Both the position numbers and the translations under genes were made by a program. A stretch of DNA of 14,593 nucleotides from JBOGXF01 sp050694275 (lineage in GTDB: Bacteria; Actinomycetota; CADDZG01; WHSQ01): the NCBI GenBank assembly GCA_050694275.1, contig JBOGXF010000154.1, positions 1 through 14,593 on the forward strand. Reading direction: 5' to 3'. Below the pieces are notes generated by a model. It was not told the DNA's origin. It saw nothing but the letters and a program-made list of their open reading frames with translations, and searched no databases. This document shows positions 1-6,027 of the stretch, piece by piece (the stretch's first letter is position 1; the number at the start of each line of letters is the position of its first letter).

Positions 1-2
1 GC

Positions 3-266
3 TTCGGCACCGTGATCATGGAGGAGGTCGGAGAGCACATCGATCGAGCCTTTCAGCTCGGCGCGCTGGGCACCGGCCTGCACGCCTTCTATCAGCGACT
101 GGGGTGGATCGTGTGGATAGGTTCGACGCACGTGCGTACGGACCGAGGGCTCGTGCCCACCCCCGAAGAGGACGGCTACATCCTCGTGCGCCTGACCCCA
201 ACTTCTCCTCACCTCGACCTATCGCTGCCGATCAGCTGTGACTGGCGACCCGGAGATATCTGGTAG
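3..266 (+). CDS. AAC(2')-like GNAT N-acetyltransferase, C-terminal part
   Basis: This is the 3' end of a gene that enters from the left edge; the frame is open to base 3, so no start is visible. The 87 or so visible residues match the C-terminal half of the aminoglycoside 2'-N-acetyltransferase family. They show a helix followed by FQLGALGTG, FYQRLGW, a PEEDGYILVRL strand and the terminal CDWRPGDIW, which closely resembles the CDWRAGDVW ending I recall for mycobacterial AAC(2')-Ic. Members transfer acetyl from acetyl-CoA to amino groups. The family includes chromosomal housekeeping enzymes whose physiological substrate is unclear, so resistance should not be assumed. The acetyl-CoA-binding loop lies mostly outside the window. 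Family assignment is fairly sure; substrate is unknown. Confidence 0.85.
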   Translation, partial: FGTVIMEEVGEHIDRAFQLGALGTGLHAFYQRLGWIVWIGSTHVRTDRGLVPTPEEDGYILVRLTPTSPHLDLSLPISCDWRPGDIW

Positions 267-362
267 CCGGTACATCCAAGGTTGACGATGAACCACTACC
301 GGACAAAGCTGAAGTCGCAGCTCGTCGAGCGCTCGCGAGCAGGTCGTTTCACAGCATGTGGT

Positions 363-368
363 TAGCCT
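363..368 (+). promoter_or_regulatory. candidate -10 element for a leaderless transcript
   Basis: TAGCCT fits the actinobacterial TANNNT -10 pattern. It ends six bases before the ATG at 375, so transcription would begin at or next to the start codon. No Shine-Dalgarno sequence precedes that ATG, which fits a leaderless mRNA. No convincing -35 is visible. The motif is short and could occur by chance. Confidence 0.3.
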
Positions 369-374
369 GGTCCG

Positions 375-1310
375 ATGCGATCGTGGTGCGTCGCGGTGAT
401 GCTGTTCGGGTTGATGTCGGCCTGCACCGAGGTGTCCGCGCCCGGGAACCGGCCTCAAGCCACACCCGCGCCGAAACCATCTCCTTCGCCCGAGTCGACG
501 GAGACCCCCCAGGAAAGCGCAGGACGGTTCGCGCCGGAGCCCGACCGTAGGATCGGCGCTCGTCCCGCACGCATCGCCGTCGAGCTCACGCTGGTCACCC
601 GGGCGCTTCGGTGGACGATCGACCGGTGGGTCGCCGACAGGCCGAAGCCGAGGCGACCTCCCGAAGAGGTCGTGCTCCAGGCCCTCTACCAGCAGCGCAT
701 CTACCGCCGGCTGTCGGCGGCTCCGAGACTCGCCGAACGAGTCATCGCCCGGCTGGAAAGGCCCCTCGCGAGAGAAGCGCGCGCCAACGTCACCGCCGGC
801 CGGCTGCTCGCCTCGCTCATCCGTCCGGTCGAGCCGCCGGTGACCTTCAAGACCCAGCGCCCGCAGCCGCCCGGCGTCTTGCTGCGCTTCTACAGGAAGG
901 CCGAGCGACGGTTTGGGGTCGCGTGGGAGGTGCTCGCCGCGATCAACAGCGTCGAGACCCGCTTCGGGCGTATCAGGTCGCCGAGCTACGCCGGCGCGCA
1001 GGGGCCGATGCAGTTCATCCCCTCGACTTGGGCCGCCTACGGGATGGAAGGAGACGTCCACGATCCGCACGACGCGATCATGGGAGCGGCCAACTACCTC
1101 AGCGCATCCGGCGCCCCGAGCGACTACCGCGCCGCGCTGTTCGCCTACAACCGGGCCGACGCTTACGTCGACGCGATCCTGCTCTATGCGCAACGGATAA
1201 TGGCCGATCCGCGCAACTACTACGGCTATTACAACTGGCAGGTGTTCGTTCGAACGACGAACGGCGACCTGAGGTTGACCGGTCCTGGGCTCGAAGACGG
1301 GGACGTCTAG
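375..1310 (+). CDS. lipoprotein lytic murein transglycosylase (MltB/SLT_2-like)
   Basis: This 311-residue protein is predicted to cleave peptidoglycan between MurNAc and GlcNAc at the outer face of the membrane. Residues 1-17 form a lipoprotein signal ending in a lipobox (LMSAC, Cys17). A Pro/Ser/Thr/Glu-rich linker covers about 20-58, a helical region about 65-150, and the catalytic domain about 165-280. That domain has the expected catalytic Glu194 in SVETRFGR, the substrate-groove signature GAQGPMQFIPSTWAAYG (about 207-223), DPHDAI and ALFAYNRAD. The ATG at 375 is chosen because the signal peptide starts there; no ribosome-binding site is seen, so the mRNA may be leaderless. The stop codon overlaps the stop of the convergent kinase gene. 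The family is clear; the exact bond or substrate preference is inferred. Confidence 0.88.
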   Translation: MRSWCVAVMLFGLMSACTEVSAPGNRPQATPAPKPSPSPESTETPQESAGRFAPEPDRRIGARPARIAVELTLVTRALRWTIDRWVADRPKPRRPPEEVVLQALYQQRIYRRLSAAPRLAERVIARLERPLAREARANVTAGRLLASLIRPVEPPVTFKTQRPQPPGVLLRFYRKAERRFGVAWEVLAAINSVETRFGRIRSPSYAGAQGPMQFIPSTWAAYGMEGDVHDPHDAIMGAANYLSASGAPSDYRAALFAYNRADAYVDAILLYAQRIMADPRNYYGYYNWQVFVRTTNGDLRLTGPGLEDGDV

Positions 1311-2446
1311 GCGATCGGAACCGTGTAGATAAACGTCGCGCCTTCTCCCGGCACGCTCTCGACCGAGATCTGCCCACCCTGGTCTTCGATGAGGCGCTTG
1401 CATATGTAGAGGCCGAGCCCGGTCCCGGACGGCCCGGCAGCATCGCTGCCATGCTCCAGGCGGCCGAACCTCTCGAAGATCCTCGGGACGTCAGAAGGAT
1501 CGATTCCGATTCCCCAATCCCTTACCGAGATCTCTATCGTCTTCTCACTTTGCAAGACCCCGACCCATATGCGCTTCTTCTCCGGCGAGAACTTGATCGC
1601 GTTGGAGATGAGATTCATGAGAATCTGCCACTGCCTCTGCTCGTCCCCGAGCGCGTCGGGAAGAGCCTCGGCAAATTCACATTCGATTCGCGCGTCCTCG
1701 ACCGCCCCTTGAAGCTCGGCGACGGTTCGCTCGGCGACGGTTCGCTCGGCGAGAAGTCTCATGTCGAAGGGCTTGATGATGTAGCGCATGCCCCCCGATT
1801 CGAGGACTGAGACCTGATGGAAGTCGCCGACGAGCTGGGCGAGGTTGGTGACGTTGCGGCCGAGGCGTTCCAGATTGTCCAGCTTGGCTTCGTCGGTGAT
1901 CTCGTCCCAGCGGCTCCGTAAGAAGCTCGTGTAACCCGAGATCACGGCCATTGGGGAACTGAGATCGTGAGCGATCATGGCGGTGAACTCGCGCAGGCGC
2001 TCCTCGGACAGCTTTCGGTCGGTGACGTCGCGCAGCAGGACGACGACCTGGGGGTGTTTCGGCAATCCGAGCGGCGTGGCCGCGATCTCCACGTCGATCC
2101 GAGTTCCGTCCTTGCAAACGAGCTTTACGTCGTAGAAGTCGGGGGCCCAGTGACCCGCGAGCCGGTCGGCCATGAGCCGGGTCAGGATCTGCCGCTCGTC
2201 CGGAACCACGAGATCGAAAAAGGAATCCAATGAGCGCAACTCCGCGTCTTCGTATTTCAGCATGCGGCACAGGCCGTCGTTGACGTAAAGGGCTCGCTTG
2301 GAAACGAGATCGAGCACCGCGACCCCCTCGCCGAGATCGCTCTGGGCGCGCAGCAAAGACTCGTAGAAATCGATGCGCTGATCCACGCTCAGAGAGGAGC
2401 CGAGCGCGGGCCGCTCCTCGCGTGCGTCTTCGCTTGGCAGCGCCAT
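1307..2446 (-). CDS. PAS-domain sensor histidine kinase
   Basis: A 379-residue cytoplasmic sensor kinase with no predicted membrane segment. A PAS domain spans about 25-142 (Y54-VNDGL, FDLVVPDER, the PAC-like VVVLLRDVTDRK end). A HisKA dimerisation domain follows at about 150-215 with the phospho-acceptor His160 in AHDLSSPM, then a HATPase_c domain at about 265-379 with the N box (NLISNAIKFS, Asn278/Asn282), G1 box DWGIGID (310-316) and G2 box GTGLGL (341-346). All catalytic boxes look intact. The start ATG has GGGGGA five bases upstream. An in-frame 15-base repeat lies in the linker between the HisKA and ATPase domains. No response regulator is adjacent on the same strand, so it is an orphan here; its signal and partner are unknown. 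Confidence 0.9.
   Translation of the reverse strand: MALPSEDAREERPALGSSLSVDQRIDFYESLLRAQSDLGEGVAVLDLVSKRALYVNDGLCRMLKYEDAELRSLDSFFDLVVPDERQILTRLMADRLAGHWAPDFYDVKLVCKDGTRIDVEIAATPLGLPKHPQVVVLLRDVTDRKLSEERLREFTAMIAHDLSSPMAVISGYTSFLRSRWDEITDEAKLDNLERLGRNVTNLAQLVGDFHQVSVLESGGMRYIIKPFDMRLLAERTVAERTVAELQGAVEDARIECEFAEALPDALGDEQRQWQILMNLISNAIKFSPEKKRIWVGVLQSEKTIEISVRDWGIGIDPSDVPRIFERFGRLEHGSDAAGPSGTGLGLYICKRLIEDQGGQISVESVPGEGATFIYTVPIA
1714..1752 (-). repeat. 15-bp tandem repeat, 2.6 copies, inside the PAS kinase gene
   Basis: The 15-base unit GCTCGGCGACGGTTC (plus-strand reading) is present twice without a mismatch and then for a further nine bases. It encodes the repeated pentapeptide AERTV (AERTVAERTVAEL, residues 233-245) just after the HisKA domain. 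Because the unit is a multiple of three, copy changes would keep the frame. Confidence 0.85.
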
Positions 2447-2510
2447 CCTTTCCCCCGCATTGATCCCGCGAACGGCCGGTCAACATGGTAGCGCCGGATA
2501 GCATGAACTC

Positions 2511-2558
2511 GCTTCTTGGGTGTGCGCCCCTTGAATCCTGTCGGGGCACCCAAGAAGC
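2511..2558. repeat. long imperfect inverted repeat between tRNA-Leu and the PAS kinase
   Basis: A 12-base arm (GCTTCTTGGGTG, 2511-2522) pairs exactly with 2547-2558. After a four-base bulge (2523-2526), CCCC at 2527-2530 pairs with GGGG at 2543-2546, leaving a 12-base loop. No T-run follows on either strand, so it is not a canonical intrinsic terminator. In the transcription direction of the kinase it would sit in the 5' leader or promoter region. Role unknown. Confidence 0.6.
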
Positions 2559-2559
2559 T

Positions 2560-2602
2560 CTTTTGGCCGTTAGCCACACAACGTGTGGTCAGTAGCCAAA
2601 AG
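2560..2602. terminator. inverted repeat just downstream of tRNA-Leu, possible terminator or processing hairpin
   Basis: Outer arms CTTTTGGC (2560-2567) and GCCAAAAG (2595-2602) are exact complements. Inner arms CCACAC (2574-2579) and GTGTGG (2583-2588) close a three-base loop. The 6x6 internal segment can partly pair through G-U wobbles. It lies seven bases beyond the tRNA 3' end, where a terminator or 3'-processing hairpin would be expected. The uridine tract typical of intrinsic terminators is absent, so the terminator call is tentative. Confidence 0.4.
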
Positions 2603-2608
2603 AACCGG

Positions 2609-2692
2609 TGCGGGCGGAGGGACTCGAACCCTCAAGCTCTTTCGAGCACCGGCACCTAAAGCCGGCATGGTTTCCAGTTTCATCACGCCCGC
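2609..2692 (-). tRNA. tRNA-Leu (anticodon UAG)
   Basis: A complete class II tRNA of 84 bases including discriminator A (2609). The acceptor stem GCGGGCG/CGCCCGC is perfect. The D arm has the conserved GG and a three-pair stem in which A10-U25 replaces the usual G-C. The anticodon stem is CCGGC/GCCGG around loop TTTAGGT with anticodon UAG at 2658-2656. The variable arm is a GCTC-GAAA-GAGC hairpin, and the T arm is GAGGG-TTCGAGT-CCCTC. The long variable arm and the anticodon together identify leucine, reading CUA and probably other CUN codons by wobble. CCA is not encoded (CCG follows the discriminator), so it must be added by CCA-adding enzyme. Confidence 0.97.
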
Positions 2693-2702
2693 GCACCTCA
2701 AG

Positions 2703-2708
2703 ATTCTA
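2703..2708 (-). promoter_or_regulatory. -10 element of the tRNA-Leu promoter
   Basis: On the minus strand TAGAAT differs from TATAAT at one base and ends ten bases before the tRNA 5' end. This spacing suits a start a few bases upstream of the mature tRNA. A clear -35 hexamer at 16-18 bases is not visible; the corresponding bases are inside the 3' end of the neighbouring oxidoreductase gene. Confidence 0.5.
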
Positions 2709-2738
2709 CGAGTGCGGATAGGTGAAGGGCGATGGCGA

Positions 2739-3740
2739 TCAGGTGAGGGGGAACGGCGGCTGCAGGAGCCATGAGCGGTCGGTGGCTTCGATCCGCTCGA
2801 CCCACTTGACCCACCAGAAGCCGCGCCGGCCCGGGGCGACGATGCGCGCCGGGAAGCCGTGGCCGGGGCTCAGCGGCGCGCCCCCAACCCGAGTGGCGAG
2901 AAGGAGACGATCCGCGTCGCGCCGTGGAAAAACGCGCCCGTAGCCGGTGACAGAAACAATCGCGATGCCCGCACCCTCAGCGTCCGGGAGCAGCCGCTCG
3001 AGCCATATCCCCTGCCACTCCTGCTCGGCGAACCACCCCCCGGTGCAATCGAGGGTTGCGGTCACCCTGTCGTCGAAGTCGAGAAGCTCCTCGTAGGAGA
3101 TGGTTCGGTCGTCACCGGCACGCACAACCAGAGTCCACTCGGCGGGATCGATGGCCGGCACCGAGTCGTTGAACCACTGGGTCACCGGCATCTCGGCCGG
3201 AACAAAAGAGCCCGTCTCGAACGACCCGGTGAAGCGACGGTCCCTGCCGGGGAGACGGCCGATTCGTAGGGCTCCTTCCACCAGCACGTAGGAGACGCCG
3301 GCCCCGCCGGCGAGCGCGCCGGCGCGCAGCAGGTTGCGACGGGTCAGGTCCATCCGCCTCGGCCGCGTGGGGCGAGAGACGACGTGCCACAGAGCTACCG
3401 GCAAAGACAACAGCGCGGCCCCCACGTGAACCTGCATCGCGGACACCACACCGAACGATCGCGCGGCCCCCATCGAGTGCGCAAACCCGGTTATAAGCGT
3501 GACGACGATCAGCCCCGAGAGGATCATCGACGCGCGCCAGCCTCGTCGGACTCGCATCAGCCCGCGTTGAACGATCACCGATTTCCACGGAGCGAGTAAG
3601 ACGATGGCAAGAGCGGTCACGCCGTGCGCGACCACCGCCCAGCGCGACCATCCCGTACCGATGCCGAAGGCAAAGGTCCCGGTGAGGAACGCGAGCGCCA
3701 GCAGCGCGAACAGCGCGAGGTTCGTACGCCTGCCCGCCAT
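2739..3740 (-). CDS. membrane-anchored molybdopterin (sulfite-oxidase-fold) oxidoreductase
   Basis: A 333-residue protein in two parts. Residues 1-156 hold four hydrophobic helices (about 7-28, 34-51, 72-90, 98-121) with a histidine in or near the second to fourth (His39, His88, His105, His119), a pattern suited to b-type haem, then TRRNLLRAGALAGGAG (133-147), a Tat-like twin-arginine motif leading a fifth hydrophobic stretch. Residues about 165-333 form a molybdopterin-binding oxidoreductase domain with the molybdenum-ligand cysteine in TLDCTGGW (Cys232) and the terminal GFWWVKWVERIE. The SUOX-like domain would face outside, with electrons possibly passing through the haem helices. Substrate is unknown: sulfite, protein methionine sulfoxide (MsrP-like) or another small molecule. 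The domain is shorter than full sulfite oxidases, as in YedY/MsrP relatives. No Shine-Dalgarno precedes the ATG. Haem binding is inference. Confidence 0.85.
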   Translation of the reverse strand: MAGRRTNLALFALLALAFLTGTFAFGIGTGWSRWAVVAHGVTALAIVLLAPWKSVIVQRGLMRVRRGWRASMILSGLIVVTLITGFAHSMGAARSFGVVSAMQVHVGAALLSLPVALWHVVSRPTRPRRMDLTRRNLLRAGALAGGAGVSYVLVEGALRIGRLPGRDRRFTGSFETGSFVPAEMPVTQWFNDSVPAIDPAEWTLVVRAGDDRTISYEELLDFDDRVTATLDCTGGWFAEQEWQGIWLERLLPDAEGAGIAIVSVTGYGRVFPRRDADRLLLATRVGGAPLSPGHGFPARIVAPGRRGFWWVKWVERIEATDRSWLLQPPFPLT

Positions 3741-3757
3741 GCGACTACTGTAGTCGC
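3741..3757. promoter_or_regulatory. 17-bp perfect palindrome with overlapping divergent -10 elements
   Basis: GCGACTAC-T-GTAGTCGC has perfect eight-base arms around one central base and fills nearly all of the 20-base gap between two divergent start codons. Its centre reads TACTGT on the plus strand (3746-3751) and TACAGT on the minus strand. Both fit TANNNT, ending nine bases before the plus ATG (3761) and six bases before the minus ATG (3740). Neither gene has a Shine-Dalgarno, so the site may serve as a shared promoter for two leaderless mRNAs, an operator, or both. Confidence 0.5.
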
Positions 3758-3760
3758 CTC

Positions 3761-4576
3761 ATGACGGGGACGGCCGACTACTCCAACGAGCTCCAGAGCG
3801 CGATCGAGCTTGCCCGTCGCGGCGGACGCATCGCGTCGGGACATTTTCGTCGTGATCCACAGACCAAACAAAAAGCCGACGGCACATGGGTGACCGAGGC
3901 GGACTGGGCGGTCGAGGCACAGATTCGTCTGTGGATCGCCCGCTCGTTTTCCGATCACAACGTCCTCGGCGAAGAAGAAGGGCTCACCGCGGCGGGAGGT
4001 GGCCCCCCGATAGAGGGCGCCCCGACGTGGATCATCGACCCGATCGATGGGACCAACAACTACATCGCCGGGATTCCGATCTGGGCCGTCCTGGTCGCCC
4101 TCCAGGTCGACGGCAAGAACGTCGTGGGCGTCGCCCACGCCCCCGCTCTCGGCGAGACGTACGACGCGGCCCACGGATTCGGTGCCCGCCGCAACGGCGA
4201 GCGGCTCGCGGTGGATCCCGTCGATTCGCTCGATGTCGCAACCGTGATATTGCCCGGCATGGAGTCCTTCTACGAAACCGGCCTCGGCGGATTCGCCGGC
4301 AGTCTCATCGGGAGGTCCCGGCGCAGCCGCGGCTTCGGGGACTTCTGGGGTCACGTGCTGGTCGCCGCCGGTTCGGCGCACGTCATGGTTGAGCCGGAGC
4401 TCAGCGTGTGGGACTTCGCCGCGCTCGAGCCGATCGTCACCGAGGCCGGGGGGAAGATGACGGCTCTCGACGGAGGCAGCCTCGTCGACGGAGGATCGTG
4501 CCTCACGACCAACGGAGCCCTGCACGACGAGGTCATCACATTGGCGAAGGACCTGGGCCGCGACGCCACTCCTTGA
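3761..4576 (+). CDS. hisN: inositol-monophosphatase-family phosphatase, probable HisN-type histidinol-phosphatase
   Basis: A 271-residue soluble, Mg2+-dependent phosphomonoesterase of the IMPase fold. Metal-binding motifs are present in order: GEEEG (70-74, Glu71), DPIDGTNNY (93-101, Asp93 and Asp96) and WDFAALEPIVTEAGG (217-231, Asp218). The segment RGFGDFWGHVLVAAG (190-204) is the form I associate with actinobacterial HisN (histidinol-phosphate to histidinol, last phosphatase step of histidine synthesis) more than with general inositol-1-phosphatases, so I favour HisN. No other his gene is nearby, so inositol-1-phosphatase or another sugar phosphatase remains possible. The start ATG lies next to the palindromic gap and has no ribosome-binding site, which suggests a leaderless transcript. 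The gene is followed after 30 bases by the small repeat protein on the same strand. Confidence 0.85.
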   Translation: MTGTADYSNELQSAIELARRGGRIASGHFRRDPQTKQKADGTWVTEADWAVEAQIRLWIARSFSDHNVLGEEEGLTAAGGGPPIEGAPTWIIDPIDGTNNYIAGIPIWAVLVALQVDGKNVVGVAHAPALGETYDAAHGFGARRNGERLAVDPVDSLDVATVILPGMESFYETGLGGFAGSLIGRSRRSRGFGDFWGHVLVAAGSAHVMVEPELSVWDFAALEPIVTEAGGKMTALDGGSLVDGGSCLTTNGALHDEVITLAKDLGRDATP

Positions 4577-4594
4577 TAGCCTTCCTTCGGCAGC

Positions 4595-4603
4595 AGGGGG
4601 TGA
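4595..4603 (+). promoter_or_regulatory. strong Shine-Dalgarno for the DRR-repeat microprotein
   Basis: AGGGGGTGA differs at one base from the ideal AGGAGGTGA, and the purine core ends six bases before the ATG at 4607. A site this strong in front of a 58-codon frame is good evidence that the small gene is translated. Confidence 0.7.
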
Positions 4604-4606
4604 TTC

Positions 4607-4783
4607 ATGAACGAGGGCCCGGACAAACGATCGGGCAAGGACCGTCGCACCGGCACAGATCGCCGCACCGGCAGAGATCGCCGCGTCGAGGCGAAGGAGC
4701 CGAGCGATGACGAGCGTCGCAGCGGCAACGATCGCAGAAGCTCGCAGGACCGGCGCAGCGGGATAGATCGCCGCGCCGACTAG
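4607..4783 (+). CDS. 58-residue DRR-repeat microprotein, function unknown
   Basis: A small, extremely hydrophilic protein with no hydrophobic core, no cysteine and no recognisable domain. It is built from a six-residue unit xDRR(S/T)G. DRR or ERR triplets begin at residues 12, 18, 24, 36, 42, 48 and 54, so even the degenerate middle (VEAKEPSD) keeps a multiple-of-six register. It has 16 Arg, 3 Lys, 10 Asp and 4 Glu, so it is nearly charge-balanced and probably disordered or a regularly charged helix. The ATG has a near-consensus Shine-Dalgarno. It lies 30 bases after the HisN-type gene, probably co-transcribed, and its stop is five bases from the pdxH stop on the other strand. Similar RRSGxDRR runs occur, as I recall, as N-terminal tails of some signalling proteins. 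I do not recognise a stand-alone family. Confidence 0.7.
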   Translation: MNEGPDKRSGKDRRTGTDRRTGRDRRVEAKEPSDDERRSGNDRRSSQDRRSGIDRRAD

Positions 4784-4788
4784 GCGAC

Positions 4789-5445
4789 CTACGGCGCTAA
4801 GCGTTCGACGATCCAGCCACCACCATCGGCGCGCCGGTAGCGCAAGCGGTCGTGCAGCCGGTTGGGGCGTGCCTGCCAGAACTCGATCGAGTCGGGGACG
4901 AGGCGGAAGCCGCCCCAGAACGGCGGGGTGGGAACGTCCTCGCCGAAGCGCTCGCCGGCCCCCTCCAACGCCGCATCGAGCACGTCACGGCTCGCGATCA
5001 CATCGCTCTGTGCCGACGCCCACGCGCCGAGGCGGCTGCCGAGCGGTCGGCTGGCGAAGTATTCCTCGGCCTCGGATCGCGCCACCCTTTTCACCGCTCC
5101 CTCGATGCATACCTGACGATGCAGGGCCTCCCAGTAGAAGACGAGCGCGGCCCGCGGGTTGTCGGCAAGCTCCTTGCCCTTGCGGCTCTCGTGGTTGGTG
5201 TAGAAGACGAAGCCCTGTCGATCGAAACTTTTGAGCAAGATGATCCTCGCCGACGGCCTGCCGTCCACGGTGGCGGTCGCCAGCGTCATCGAGTTCGGCA
5301 TCGGGATTCCGGCGTCGAGCGCGTCTGCGAGCCAGACCCCGAACTGCTCGAACGGATCCTCGGCGACATCATTCTCGTCGAGGCTCGCATCCGGCTGGGC
5401 GCGTCCGAGGTGCTCTATCTCTTCCGACAGATCGCGCTCGTTCAC
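4789..5445 (-). CDS. pdxH: pyridoxamine 5'-phosphate oxidase
   Basis: A 218-residue FMN-dependent enzyme that oxidises pyridoxamine or pyridoxine 5'-phosphate to pyridoxal 5'-phosphate (PLP). Family landmarks are SARIILLKSFD (65-75), FYTNHESRKGKELADNP (81-97), the RPLGSRLGAWASAQS stretch (133-147), FWGGFRLVPDSIEFWQ (176-191) and RPNRLHDR (193-200), with the expected short ending ERLAP. Length is normal for the family. The GTG start overlaps the rdgB stop by four bases (GTGA), which points to translational coupling. It is the last gene of the selD-pdxH operon; the operon also encodes the PLP enzyme CysM, which makes the placement sensible. It converges on the repeat microprotein with a five-base gap. 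Confidence 0.96.
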   Translation of the reverse strand: MNERDLSEEIEHLGRAQPDASLDENDVAEDPFEQFGVWLADALDAGIPMPNSMTLATATVDGRPSARIILLKSFDRQGFVFYTNHESRKGKELADNPRAALVFYWEALHRQVCIEGAVKRVARSEAEEYFASRPLGSRLGAWASAQSDVIASRDVLDAALEGAGERFGEDVPTPPFWGGFRLVPDSIEFWQARPNRLHDRLRYRRADGGGWIVERLAP

Positions 5446-6026
5446 GACAGGCTCTCTATTCGTTGGGCGAGCGCGCGGAACGCGCGCCCCCGATGGCTGA
5501 AGCGAAGTTTCTCGTCGAGCGGGATCTCGCCCATCGTGCGCTCCTCTCCCTCCGGCACGACATGAGGGTCGTAGCCGAATCCCAGCTCGCCGCGCCCCTC
5601 GAGGACGATGCGTCCCTCACACGAACCCTCGGCGGTGATTTCGAGTCCGTCGGGAAGAACGAGCGCGGCGACGCACCTGTAGCGACAGGTCCGCTCGGAT
5701 TCGAGAACGTCGCGGAGGGCGCGCACGAGCTTGGCGTTGTTGTCTGCATCGCTCGCGCCTTCGCCTGCATAGCGCGCCGATTGAACTCCGGGAGCGCCAT
5801 CGAGCGCGTCGACCTCGAGCCCGGAGTCATCTGCTATGGCGGGTAGACCTGTGGCGCGCGCGACCACGCGGGCCTTGGCGAGAGCGTTTGCGAGGAAAGT
5901 GTCGTGTGGTTCCTCGAGCACGAGGTTCGGCGCGATGTCGTCGAGAGGAATCAGTTCCACGTCGTCGAGGATGACCGCCACTTGCTCGAGCTTGTGGCGG
6001 TTGCGCGACGCCAGAACGGCTTTCAA
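5442..6026 (-). CDS. rdgB: XTP/dITP diphosphatase (RdgB/HAM1 family)
   Basis: A 194-residue nucleotide-pool sanitiser that hydrolyses non-canonical purine triphosphates (dITP, XTP, ITP) to monophosphates and pyrophosphate. Family motifs are the N-terminal SRNRHKL (7-13), AIADDSGLEVDAL (63-75) with the catalytic acidic pair, SARYAG (83-88), LGFGYDP (148-154) and FSHRGRAF (176-183). The start is TTG, preceded by GAGGG at a suitable distance, one base after the rph stop (TGA-G-TTG). Its stop overlaps the GTG of pdxH. The rph-rdgB pairing is common in bacteria and is also found in M. tuberculosis. Confidence 0.96.
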   Translation of the reverse strand: MKAVLASRNRHKLEQVAVILDDVELIPLDDIAPNLVLEEPHDTFLANALAKARVVARATGLPAIADDSGLEVDALDGAPGVQSARYAGEGASDADNNAKLVRALRDVLESERTCRYRCVAALVLPDGLEITAEGSCEGRIVLEGRGELGFGYDPHVVPEGEERTMGEIPLDEKLRFSHRGRAFRALAQRIESLS

Positions 6027-6027
6027 C

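Noticed and set aside
219..1403. Long open frame of 394 codons on the minus strand opposite the transglycosylase
   Set aside because: It is Arg/Pro/Gly-rich with no domain, and the plus-strand frame has a lipobox and full catalytic motifs. It is a high-GC shadow frame. The same applies to 611-1810 (+), 1677-2579 (-), 3617-4525 (-), 9257-10234 (+) and 7601-8647 (+).
2528..2552. tRNA 3'-end-like fragment on the plus strand (TTGAATCC, then GGGGCACCCA)
   Set aside because: It resembles a T-arm plus acceptor with CCA, but the conserved C56 is G, the T stem does not pair and no matching 5' acceptor TGCCCC lies 60-80 bases upstream. The bases are better explained by the hairpin at 2511-2558.
2583..2774. 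Small plus-strand frame over the tRNA
   Set aside because: Its residues (GAGGGTRTL and so on) are the typical antisense translation of a tRNA gene, not a protein.
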